DNA of 6,969 nt from Planctomycetota bacterium (GCA_027295365.1 JAPULD010000475.1:1-6969); one strand, 5' to 3'. Positions 1 to 5,950 are shown, numbered from the stretch's first letter. Notes: generated by a model not told the origin, from the letters alone. Translations and numbers: made by a program.

Positions 1-9
1 TTCCGATCT
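1..9. other. Probable residual Illumina adapter at contig end
   Basis: The first nine bases, TTCCGATCT, are identical to the 3' end of the common Illumina adapter (…GCTCTTCCGATCT). They lie exactly at the window edge. Read on the minus strand they turn the residue after the P-loop lysine of the FtsK gene into Ile-Gly, where the family has Ser or Thr. Both facts fit untrimmed adapter sequence rather than genome. The adapter sequence is established knowledge; that it is an artefact here is inference. Confidence 0.75.
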
Positions 10-1477
10 TGCCCGAGCCGGTCGTTCCCGCGATGAGCATGTGGGGCATTTTCGTCAGGTCGGCCACGAGCGGCTCGCCCGCACAATCCTTGCCCAGGAA
101 CATGGGCAACCCCATGCCTTGGGCGGCTCCGCCTGACATGAGTTCCTTGAGCCTTACCTTCTCTCGTTGGATGTTGGGGACTTCGATGCCGATCGTGGTG
201 CGGCCCACCATGTTGGGGACGATGCGAACGTTCTGGGATTTGAGGCTTCGGGCCAGGTCGCTGGAGATGGCGCTGATCTTGGAGACTTTCGTGCCCGGGG
301 CGAGTTGCACGGAATACAACGTCACGGTGGGGCCTGATTCGATGCCTTTCACTTCGCCATCGATGCCGAACGTGTTGAGGGTCTGTTCGAGGTTGTGGGC
401 CTGATCGCGGACAAACGCCTCCATCTCCTTGGAGTAGTTCATCTCGGGATCGATCAGCAGTTCCAGCGTCGGGAAGACGTAGCCCTTGAAATCCTCTTCG
501 CGGGGGATGTCCTCGTCCTTGGCGACCTTCGTGTTTTGCGAACCGATCCGCACCGGGAGCTTCGCCATCTTGGCCCGCAGCTCGGCCGGGCTGAGCTTCT
601 TGCGTTGGGGCGTCACCTCGATCTCGACTTCATCCTCTTCTTCTTCATCCCCATATTCGTATTCATCTTCCTCCTCGTACTCGTCTTCCTCCTCCTCTTC
701 GTATTCGTCCTCATATTCATCATCGGGATCGAACGCATCCGTGGCCCCGACGCCCCCCAGGTCGGGATCGATGAGCCCCTCGGGGGTTTTCTTCCTGGAT
801 TTCGCCGACTTCGCCTTGGCTTGCGCGGAATTCTTCTTCAGGAAGTTGAAGCGGAACTTTGGCATCGTGGGCAACTTCACGTTGCGAGTCGCGAAGATCG
901 TCTTCAAGACGAACCGGGGCACCGCGAGGGCCCATTGATCGATTGCCACGACCGCCCCCACGCAGAAGGAGGCGAGGCTGAGCAGCAATGTGCCAAACAG
1001 GTTGAAGCGAGGGAGCAATTCAAGCACCATCGCCTCGGCGATGAGCCCACCCTTGGCACCCGCCATGGGGCCTACGTTGGGCAGAAGCAGCCGATGGAGT
1101 CCCGAAAGGGTGATTGCCATCAGCACGAGCCCCATGAAGCGGACGATCGGGTGGGTCACGACGCGTCCCGTCACCGTCACGCCCAGGAAACCAGCCAGCC
1201 CGAAGAGCATGATCCAGGACCCGATCCCGAGCACCTGGTAAGACCAATAGGAGATGACGGCTCCGAATGCCCCGCACAGGTTCGCGGCGGGGGCGTTGTG
1301 CACCGCCACGACGTGGGAGGGGGGGTCCGCCGAGTTGAATGTGGCCAGGGAGACGGCCAGGAAAACGAATACCGCCGCGAGCGCGACCCAGCCGATCCGC
1401 CGAGCCATGGTGGCCTCGGGGAGGTCGTGAGTCGGAGTGCGACGGCGCGCAGAATCAGCCTTGCTCTTTCGTGCCAT
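1..1477 (-). CDS. ftsK: DNA translocase FtsK/SpoIIIE, N-terminal part (cut at window edge)
   Basis: FtsK-family proteins are membrane-anchored hexameric ATPases that pump DNA through the division septum and help resolve chromosome dimers. The ATG at 1477 opens a frame that runs off the left edge. About 490 residues are visible, roughly half of a usual 750-900-residue protein. A basic N-terminus is followed by four predicted membrane helices (about residues 28-47, 80-102, 111-131 and 160-179). Next come a basic stretch, a very acidic linker (250-288), and from about residue 330 the FtsK alpha domain, with blocks such as SGPTVTLYSVQLAPGTKVS and IGIEVPN. The frame ends in the Walker A motif, PHMLIAGTTGSGK, with Lys490. 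The last two codons read Ile-Gly instead of the expected Ser/Thr-x and probably derive from adapter sequence. The rest of the motor and any gamma domain lie outside the window. The gene diverges from the plus-strand gene at 1574. Confidence 0.95.
   Translation of the reverse strand, partial: MARKSKADSARRRTPTHDLPEATMARRIGWVALAAVFVFLAVSLATFNSADPPSHVVAVHNAPAANLCGAFGAVISYWSYQVLGIGSWIMLFGLAGFLGVTVTGRVVTHPIVRFMGLVLMAITLSGLHRLLLPNVGPMAGAKGGLIAEAMVLELLPRFNLFGTLLLSLASFCVGAVVAIDQWALAVPRFVLKTIFATRNVKLPTMPKFRFNFLKKNSAQAKAKSAKSRKKTPEGLIDPDLGGVGATDAFDPDDEYEDEYEEEEEDEYEEEDEYEYGDEEEEDEVEIEVTPQRKKLSPAELRAKMAKLPVRIGSQNTKVAKDEDIPREEDFKGYVFPTLELLIDPEMNYSKEMEAFVRDQAHNLEQTLNTFGIDGEVKGIESGPTVTLYSVQLAPGTKVSKISAISSDLARSLKSQNVRIVPNMVGRTTIGIEVPNIQREKVRLKELMSGGAAQGMGLPMFLGKDCAGEPLVADLTKMPHMLIAGTTGSGKIG
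617..730 (-). repeat. Acidic low-complexity tract in the FtsK linker (polypurine on the coding strand)
   Basis: Residues 250-288 of the FtsK product contain 29 Asp/Glu in 39 positions, with Tyr recurring in DEY-type units. The plus strand is accordingly a TTC/TCC-rich pyrimidine tract. FtsK linkers vary widely in length and composition; this one is unusually acidic, and the simple-sequence DNA could slip during replication. Its length in relatives is not known to me. Confidence 0.8.
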
Positions 1478-1573
1478 AGGTCCTCGTCATCGGCGATTCG
1501 GGTGGTTTGGCGACAGGAATCGGCGGTTGATTTTAAAGAGTATGATGTGTCCAAATGCACGGGAATCACGGGT
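1478..1573. promoter_or_regulatory. Divergent spacer with a weak -10-like box
   Basis: This 96-base spacer separates the divergent starts of ftsK (minus) and the small gene at 1574 (plus), so promoters for both are expected here. It holds an AT-rich patch at about 1529-1548. TATGAT at 1541-1546 resembles a sigma-70 -10 box for the plus-strand gene, but I find no good -35 box 16-18 bases upstream. No clear ftsK promoter stands out on the other strand. The assignment is weak. Confidence 0.25.
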
Positions 1574-2038
1574 ATGAAAAAGAGCGATCTCCTGGAATCA
1601 ATCCGATTGGCGTTTGATGGGATGGAACACCCCTCGGCAAAAATTGCGCCTTGTGAATGCGAGGAGTGTCGTGGCCTTCAAGCCTATCTCAGCCAGCTAC
1701 CACGAGAGGCAATTACAAAGACCGACATGGATCAGTTTTTTAATACCGCTTCTATGGAAACCGATTTGATCAGCGATGAAGCGAAGATCTACTACCTTCC
1801 GGTTCTGATGCTTTCGTTCCTTGAGGAAGTCAATCTTGATGTGCTAGACAATGTATTGAGAATTCTTCGCCTGCTTCGAACTCACAGCGAATATTCACAA
1901 ACGTCTTATCAACGCGAAGTCATCAAACAATTCCTCTGCTTCGTTCTTCTCAACGAAGCCGAGTATGATCCACAAGGGGAAAGCATCCAAGGGGTGAATG
2001 ATGTTTTGCAATTGCTTCGCAGTAAGGAAAGTCATTGA
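1574..2038 (+). CDS. Small acidic protein resembling the DUF6714 family
   Basis: The predicted product has 154 residues, is soluble, and has no signal peptide or membrane helix. Near the N-terminus it has LLESIRLAFDG, then a CECEEC cysteine cluster (about residues 24-29), then SDEAKIYYLPVLMLSFLEE. This order (short helix with FDG, Cys-x-Glu-Glu-Cys, then 'YYLP' before a hydrophobic helix) resembles the proteins grouped as DUF6714 as I remember them. The function is not known to me. The ATG at 1574 was chosen because GGGA lies about nine bases upstream; an in-frame GTG at 1547 is an alternative. The gene is AT-richer than its surroundings: rows 1741-1800 and 1861-1920 each contain 26 G/C in 60 bases, against 41 in 60 for row 541-600 in ftsK. 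Its stop overlaps the next start (TTGA), so the two genes are probably co-translated. Confidence 0.75.
   Translation: MKKSDLLESIRLAFDGMEHPSAKIAPCECEECRGLQAYLSQLPREAITKTDMDQFFNTASMETDLISDEAKIYYLPVLMLSFLEEVNLDVLDNVLRILRLLRTHSEYSQTSYQREVIKQFLCFVLLNEAEYDPQGESIQGVNDVLQLLRSKESH
2024..2031 (+). promoter_or_regulatory. Ribosome binding site supporting the TTG start at 2035
   Basis: The purine run AAGGAAAG lies inside the last codons of the upstream gene. The GGA core ends about six bases before TTG 2035. It supports TTG as a real start, overlapping the preceding TGA stop. Confidence 0.5.
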
Positions 2039-2415
2039 ATTCTCGACCCCTTCACCCCGAAACCCTGACTTGGACGGCCCTGTTGGGAAAATGGATAAGC
2101 TTCGCCAAGGCAAGTGTTGCCTTGCCCGACGACGAGGAGGGGCGTAACTGGCGTGATTCTGTGGTCGCGATCATCAATCTGCAGGCGGTGACCTTTGCGC
2201 TGGCGGAAATTGGCGAACTGGTGCCTCAAGATCGCCCCGTTGCATTGGATCGAGCTGAGATGATGATTGATGAAAATCAGAAGAGCCTTGAGAGAACTTG
2301 GGGAAAGTCGATACCCGAATCGTTGAGCGAGATTGTGGATGATGCGCGAAAGGCGCACGTTCTGGCCCGCTCGATCGATTCGCCCGGAATCCCCGGCACA
2401 TCAACCTCGGATTAG
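2035..2415 (+). CDS. Conserved-looking hypothetical protein, coupled to the upstream gene
   Basis: This frame encodes 126 residues from a TTG start that shares four bases (TTGA) with the stop of the preceding gene. The protein looks soluble and helical. Visible features are LTWTALLGKWISFAKASVAL, an acidic DDEEGRNWRDSV segment, INLQAVTFALAEIGEL and an ALDRAEMMIDENQ helix. The pattern (W…FA…ALP-D…W-R-D-S…LQAVTFAL) reminds me of hypothetical proteins seen in planctomycete genomes, but I cannot name a domain or function. The spacing, ribosome binding site and amphipathic pattern favour a real gene. It is richer in GC than its partner (35 of 60 in row 2161-2220). It ends just before a large inverted repeat and converges on the metallo-beta-lactamase-fold gene. 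Confidence 0.72.
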   Translation: MNSRPLHPETLTWTALLGKWISFAKASVALPDDEEGRNWRDSVVAIINLQAVTFALAEIGELVPQDRPVALDRAEMMIDENQKSLERTWGKSIPESLSEIVDDARKAHVLARSIDSPGIPGTSTSD

Positions 2416-2432
2416 TCGGTTAGCCGTTTGCC

Positions 2433-2554
2433 GGGTGCCACGGACAGCGCAGTGAAGCGAAGCGGAACGAAGTAGTCCGTGTTGTTGTGCAATCTGTTGC
2501 CAAAGGGCACGGACGATTTCGCTTTCCGGGGGCGCTTCACTGTCCGTGGCACCC
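2433..2554. repeat. Nested inverted repeat between convergent genes (REP-like; possible bidirectional terminator)
   Basis: GGGTGCCACGGACAG (2433-2447) is a perfect 15-base inverted copy of 2540-2554. The match continues as TGAAGCG (2453-2459) against CGCTTCA (2533-2539) once a five-base bulge (CGCAG, 2448-2452) is skipped. Two further copies of the CACGGAC core form inner hairpins: 2439-2445 pairs with 2475-2481, and 2508-2514 with 2542-2548. Between them lies a purine-rich GAAGCGAAGCGGAACGAAG run. The element fills most of the 175-base gap between two convergent genes. No T-tract follows, so it is not a classic intrinsic terminator, though it could stop or protect both transcripts. It resembles interspersed extragenic palindromes; copies elsewhere in the genome cannot be seen from here. 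Confidence 0.8.
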
Positions 2555-2590
2555 TGGAAGAGCTTCATGAGTACCTGTTGAAAACGTTAT

Positions 2591-3442
2591 TTAATCGAAC
2601 ATCGCCAACTGTTTCCCGGAACGGGGTTCAATGGGCAGGCCCTTCGCGCCTAGGCGATGCACATTCAGCATGGGCGTGGGTTCGCATTGGCTCGTGATCG
2701 TCAATCGATCCAGCAGATCGGGGGCACACTCGGCATATTGCCGGTTGATGAGTTTCGGGTTGTTGCAATCTCGGGAGAGGTGCAGCAAGACGATGTGCGA
2801 GAGGTTGGAGTCCGCCGCGATTCGCTGGACGGTGTCGAAGGACTGGACGTTGGAGAGATGGCCCGACCCGCCCATGATGCGACGCTTGAGAAACGCGGGT
2901 CGTGGACTGTTCACTTGCATCTGCCGATCGTAGTTCGATTCAAAGGCCAGGGCATGCAACCCCCGGAAATGATCAAAGATCGAATCCGGCACGTGCCCCA
3001 GATCGGTGGCGAAACCCAGCCTCATTTCATCGTGTTCGATCAGGAAGCCCACGGTGCCAAGATTGTCATGGGCGAAGTGGACTGTTTCCACGGCCGTACT
3101 CTCGCCCAGTTGGAATTCGCCATTGAAGAGTTCAAGGCGACGACCCTGGACGCCATTCTGCAACGCCCGAGCCCGGTGGCGATGGTGAATGTGCAGGGTG
3201 ATGTCGAACTTTTCGAGGTTGTTCGCCCAGGGAGGCGAAAAATGATCGAAATCGAGATGGGTCAGGAGAATGTCATCGATATCCGAGAGTTCAATCCCCA
3301 TCGGCGCGAGGCGGCGTTTCGTCTCGCGCATCGAAAGACCACAATCGATCAGCGCGAACCTCGTGCGGCTCTTCTCCTGGAATTGAAGAAGGGTGCAGTT
3401 GCCCCCGGAGCCACTACCCAGCACACACATGGAAAAAGACAC
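2591..3442 (-). CDS. Metallo-beta-lactamase-fold hydrolase, YycJ/WalJ-like
   Basis: The product has 283 residues from a GTG at 3442, which has AGGAG eight bases upstream. A longer reading from 3577 would overlap lpxA by 74 bases and add a non-conserved leader, so it is rejected. The fold is clear: VLGSGSGGNCTLL at the N-terminus, LIDCGLS (31-37), the metal motif THLDFDH (61-67), then HFAHDN, FATDLGHVP, ESNYD, GGSGHLSN and VLLHLSRDCNN. The order and wording match the YycJ/WalJ group, single-domain phosphodiesterase-like enzymes implicated in DNA processing in Firmicutes. The standard HxHxDH motif here reads His62-Leu-Asp64-Phe-Asp66-His67, so the second histidine is Asp. The other expected ligand positions appear intact. 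The substrate is unknown. The gene follows lpxA by 61 bases on the same strand and probably shares its transcript. Confidence 0.88.
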   Translation of the reverse strand: MSFSMCVLGSGSGGNCTLLQFQEKSRTRFALIDCGLSMRETKRRLAPMGIELSDIDDILLTHLDFDHFSPPWANNLEKFDITLHIHHRHRARALQNGVQGRRLELFNGEFQLGESTAVETVHFAHDNLGTVGFLIEHDEMRLGFATDLGHVPDSIFDHFRGLHALAFESNYDRQMQVNSPRPAFLKRRIMGGSGHLSNVQSFDTVQRIAADSNLSHIVLLHLSRDCNNPKLINRQYAECAPDLLDRLTITSQCEPTPMLNVHRLGAKGLPIEPRSGKQLAMFD

Positions 3443-3450
3443 GTGGGGGA

Positions 3451-3455
3451 CTCCT
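3451..3455 (-). promoter_or_regulatory. Ribosome binding site fixing the GTG start at 3442
   Basis: AGGAG on the minus strand lies eight bases upstream of GTG 3442. The next in-frame ATG, at 3430, would be 20 bases away, too far. The site therefore decides the start of the metallo-beta-lactamase-fold gene. Confidence 0.7.
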
Positions 3456-3503
3456 GATTCAATCCTACGCAGTCTACTCTTCGGACGAACGATGTGAAAA
3501 TGA

Positions 3504-4316
3504 TCAGGTCTCGGTGTTGGTATTGCCCCGTCGGGCACTCCCCGTGCCGGCGCAAATGCCTCGTTTTGAGGATTCAATGAATTCGATGTATTCCTCGATC
3601 ATGGGGCGATCGGCTCGGGCCTTCAATTCTTCCATGGCTCTCTTGTGCGTATGGCCTCTTCGATACAGCATCTTGAAGACCCAACGCACATCTTCGATGT
3701 CTTCCTTGGGCATGCCCGAACGCTTCATGCCGACCATGTTGATGCTGCCGATCACGCTGATTCCGGTCAACGTGAAGAAAGGCGGCACGTCGCGGCTGGT
3801 GCTGACGCCACCTGACAACATCGCGCCGCGTCCGATGCGACAGAATTGATGCACGCCACTGGTGCCGCCTAAAATGACACGGTCATCGACGCGTACGTGG
3901 CCCGCCAAGTTGCTGTTGGCGAAAACACAGTCATCGCCGACCTGAGAATCGTGTCCCGCGTGGGCCTGGGTGAGCCAGAAACCCCGGTTGCCGATCGTGG
4001 TGGGGATCTCGTCGGAAGTTGCCCGATGCATGGTGCATCCTTCTCGGATGATGTTCTCCGAGCCAATCACCAGGCCGGCCCCTGGTCGTGAGAGATCCCA
4101 TTTGATGTCTTGCGGCGCAAAGCCCAAACAGACGGTGGGATAGATCGTGTTCGATTCACCAATCGTGAGCGGGCCATTGAGCCACGCCCCCCCGATGAGG
4201 CGAGTCCCGGCGCCAATGGTGATGGGCCCCGTGAGGACGCAATGGGGGCCAATGATCACGTCATCAGCAAGATCGATTTCGCCATCAAGGATGGCCGTGG
4301 GGTGTATCTGGGGCAT
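3504..4316 (-). CDS. lpxA: Acyl-ACP--UDP-N-acetylglucosamine O-acyltransferase LpxA
   Basis: LpxA transfers a 3-hydroxyacyl chain from acyl carrier protein to UDP-GlcNAc, the first step of lipid A synthesis, in the cytoplasm. The 270-residue product (ATG at 4316) begins IHPTAIL and shows the hexapeptide repeats of a left-handed beta-helix up to about residue 190, then a helical C-terminal domain. Diagnostic blocks are GFAPQDIKW (65-73; family PQDLKY), IREGCTMHRAT, AHAGHD (118-123), LAGHVRVDD and GVHQFCRIG. His122 aligns with the catalytic histidine of the E. coli enzyme (His125), and His119 is also kept. An in-frame GTG at 4331 would add five residues. AAGG sits directly against that GTG and 14 bases from the ATG, so the start is not certain. 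The gene points away from lipB across a palindromic spacer and lies upstream of the metallo-beta-lactamase-fold gene. No other lipid A gene is in the window. Confidence 0.94.
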   Translation of the reverse strand: MPQIHPTAILDGEIDLADDVIIGPHCVLTGPITIGAGTRLIGGAWLNGPLTIGESNTIYPTVCLGFAPQDIKWDLSRPGAGLVIGSENIIREGCTMHRATSDEIPTTIGNRGFWLTQAHAGHDSQVGDDCVFANSNLAGHVRVDDRVILGGTSGVHQFCRIGRGAMLSGGVSTSRDVPPFFTLTGISVIGSINMVGMKRSGMPKEDIEDVRWVFKMLYRRGHTHKRAMEELKARADRPMIEEYIEFIESSKRGICAGTGSARRGNTNTET

Positions 4317-4350
4317 GGGACGAGTGTACACCTTGGATCGTCAGATGTTT

Positions 4351-4426
4351 AGCGGTTGGGCCCAGCCCATCGTTCCTGGGCGTGAATTCGTCAGCCAAGA
4401 AAAACGTCGGGCTGGGCCCAACCGCT
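4351..4426. repeat. Long near-palindrome filling the lpxA-lipB divergent spacer
   Basis: AGCGGTTGGGCCCAGCCC (4351-4368) is the exact inverse complement of 4409-4426, giving an 18-bp perfect stem. Each arm contains the self-complementary GGGCCC. The intervening 40 bases are also roughly self-complementary around GAATTC (4384-4389), allowing a one-base gap and a few mismatches. Outside the perfect arms, TCAG (4341-4344) and CTGA (4430-4433) face each other with small gaps. The element covers most of the 121 bases between the divergent lpxA and lipB starts. It could be an operator, a transcript-end hairpin in both 5' leaders, or an interspersed palindromic repeat. Confidence 0.85.
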
Positions 4427-4437
4427 ACACTGAAGGC

Positions 4438-5187
4438 GTGCCTGATGACTCGCAACAATCTTGTGTCACGCTCGATCTGGTCATTCGGGACTTGGGCTCG
4501 ATGGACTACGCCCAGGCGTTCGACTTGCAAAAGCAGTTGCAGCAGGAAGTCATCGACGCGCGAGGCACGCCCCGCGAAGGGCGCATGCATCTGCTGTTGG
4601 TGGAGCATGATCCCCCCGTCATCACGATCAGCCGACGCAAGAGTGCAAGGTCAAATCTGGTCGCGACTCCCCGGATGCTAGAGGAGGCAGGGGTGGAACT
4701 GGCCCAGACCGATCGAGGGGGCGACATCACCTATCACGGCCCCGGCCAACTCGTCGTCTACCCCATCCTCGATCTCAACCTGCTGAACCTGAGATTGCAT
4801 TCGTATCTGCGATTCCTCGAGCAGATCGTGATCGACACGCTCAAGACTTTTGGCGTTCAGGGCCAACGCGATTCCGAAGCGACTGGGGTATGGGTCGAGT
4901 CAACAAACAAAGCCGAGGGATCGCCATCCCTGGGCTCTGAACATGCACACGCATCAAAAATCTGCGCCATGGGCGTGCGCGTCTCCCGCTGGGTCACGAT
5001 GCATGGCCTCGCGCTCAACGTGAATCCCGACCTGTCGCACTTCGATCTTATCATCCCGTGCGGGTTGGCGGGGCGTTCTGTGACGAGCCTGCAAAATGAA
5101 CTTGGTGCAACTTCCCTGACGATGGATGAGGCCAAGGCGTCGATCATCGATGGTTTTCAATTGGCCATCCTGGAGGATGAGGCTTGA
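4438..5187 (+). CDS. lipB: Octanoyltransferase LipB (lipoate-protein ligase B)
   Basis: LipB moves octanoyl from acyl carrier protein onto a lysine of lipoyl domains in 2-oxoacid dehydrogenases and the glycine cleavage H protein; LipA then inserts sulfur. Taking GTG 4438 as start, the product has 249 residues. Motifs in order are VIRDLGSMDYAQAF (15-28), HDPPVITISRR (57-67), RGGDITYHGPGQLVVYPI (93-110), TGVWV (149-153), KICAMGVRVSRWVTMHGLALNV (from 174) and FDLIIPCGL with Cys208. Lys174 and Cys208 match the family's catalytic pair. Between TGVWV and Lys174 there are about 20 residues, where typical LipB has only a few, so a surface loop is enlarged. The start is uncertain: GAAGG lies only one base from GTG 4438, and the first in-frame ATG (4501) falls inside the conserved DLG-x-x-DY region and is too late. 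The last four bases (TTGA) overlap the next gene. Confidence 0.93.
   Translation: MPDDSQQSCVTLDLVIRDLGSMDYAQAFDLQKQLQQEVIDARGTPREGRMHLLLVEHDPPVITISRRKSARSNLVATPRMLEEAGVELAQTDRGGDITYHGPGQLVVYPILDLNLLNLRLHSYLRFLEQIVIDTLKTFGVQGQRDSEATGVWVESTNKAEGSPSLGSEHAHASKICAMGVRVSRWVTMHGLALNVNPDLSHFDLIIPCGLAGRSVTSLQNELGATSLTMDEAKASIIDGFQLAILEDEA
5172..5176 (+). promoter_or_regulatory. Ribosome binding site for the TTG start at 5184
   Basis: GGAGG within the last codons of lipB lies seven bases before TTG 5184. It supports a coupled start overlapping the lipB stop codon. Confidence 0.65.
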
Positions 5188-5924
5188 AAAGGATCGCGTG
5201 CATTCTCGCCCTGCTCTGGGGGATCTCGCTTCTTGTTATCGTGGTAGTCGGGTTGCTTCCGTTGGCCACCTCGTATGAATCTGGCCGAGCCAACAAGACC
5301 GATCCCTGTGCCCTCGTCGACGGTCGAGAAGTCTACGTCGTGCATCGCGAACTCAAGTCGATGGCGAGGGCTGGAAGACTCGAGGTCTGGTCGAGGCCAC
5401 GACTCGAAATCGTGTTCAGTGAGTATGTACGTGATGGTGACATCGTCTCCGAATCGAAGCAGGCCTGGACCGCATTTGCGATTGATGAGCCGTATCACGT
5501 GCTTTTTCAAAGGCCCGACGGATCCATGACGGAACCGTTGGAATTTCAATGGCTGCGAAACGGTTCAGGCGCGTGGGTCCAAGAAGGCAAGGCCATGGAG
5601 TTCAACAGCGGCTCGATTAATTACGTCGGATATCCCATGACCGACCTGCATTCGCGTCGATGGGATGAAGCGGCCCTCAGGCTTTTTCTCGGTCTCATGC
5701 TCACCCGGCACGTGACCAAATGGGGCAGCGGCACCCTGCTGCTGGCCATCCTGCTGGGCGGAGGCATCGCGCTGTGGAGGCATTATCTTTGCATTCCACC
5801 CTACCTCTGCGCGAATTGTCGCTACGACCTGCGAGGCTGTGATGTCGAGGGGTGTCCGGAGTGCGGGGCGGGGCGCCATCGACCCGATGACGAATCGAAG
5901 CTTGAAGAATCCGTCGACGAATGA
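5184..5924 (+). CDS. Membrane-anchored protein of unknown function with a planctomycete-type zinc-ribbon tail
   Basis: The 246-residue product begins at TTG 5184, sharing TTGA with the lipB stop. A hydrophobic segment (about 5-29) acts as signal anchor or first membrane helix. A mixed-charge region (30-180) without a recognised domain is probably on the outer side of the cytoplasmic membrane. A second helix (about 182-199) returns the chain to the cytoplasm. The tail then carries Cys209-x-x-Cys212-RYDLRG and Cys224-Pro-Glu-Cys227-Gly, a zinc-ribbon pattern, and ends in a charged stretch. I associate this CxxCxYDLRG…CPECG tail with many otherwise unrelated planctomycete membrane proteins; its role is not known to me. 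Coupling to lipB suggests shared transcription, not necessarily shared function. Topology is inferred from hydrophobicity alone. Confidence 0.85.
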   Translation: MKRIACILALLWGISLLVIVVVGLLPLATSYESGRANKTDPCALVDGREVYVVHRELKSMARAGRLEVWSRPRLEIVFSEYVRDGDIVSESKQAWTAFAIDEPYHVLFQRPDGSMTEPLEFQWLRNGSGAWVQEGKAMEFNSGSINYVGYPMTDLHSRRWDEAALRLFLGLMLTRHVTKWGSGTLLLAILLGGGIALWRHYLCIPPYLCANCRYDLRGCDVEGCPECGAGRHRPDDESKLEESVDE

Positions 5925-5950
5925 ATCCACACGTCCGGGTGTCGACATTC
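5919..5950. terminator. Weak hairpin between convergent genes
   Basis: GAATG (5919-5923) faces CATTC (5946-5950), and an inner ACAC/GTGT stem flanks GTCCGG. Only 24 bases separate the two convergent stop codons. The stem is short, interrupted and lacks a T-tract, so a shared terminator is only a suggestion. Confidence 0.2.

Noticed and set aside
8..28. A naturally degenerate Walker A motif in FtsK.
   Set aside because: The departure from consensus coincides exactly with the adapter-like bases at the window edge, so an artefact is the simpler reading.
395..1573. Long plus-strand open frame continuing into the gene at 1574, suggesting a 547-residue protein.
   Set aside because: Its first 393 codons are antisense to ftsK, whose membrane helices, alpha domain and Walker A motif are unmistakable. 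Only the part from 1574 looks like protein.
2451..2475. A short CRISPR-like or tandem repeat (GAAGC GAAGC GGAAC GAAG).
   Set aside because: The units are about five bases with no spacers. They form the purine-rich loop of the surrounding inverted repeat.
2657..3457. Plus-strand 266-residue frame.
   Set aside because: It is antisense to the metallo-beta-lactamase-fold gene, which has a complete set of family motifs. The plus-strand frame has no recognisable motif.
3443..3577. Upstream extension of the metallo-beta-lactamase-fold protein to 328 residues.
   Set aside because: It would overlap lpxA by 74 bases and add a leader without family similarity. GTG 3442 has a well-placed ribosome binding site.
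4147..4437. N-terminal extension of LipB by 97 residues.
   Set aside because: It runs antisense through lpxA and through the palindrome. LipB families start just before the VIRDLG block.
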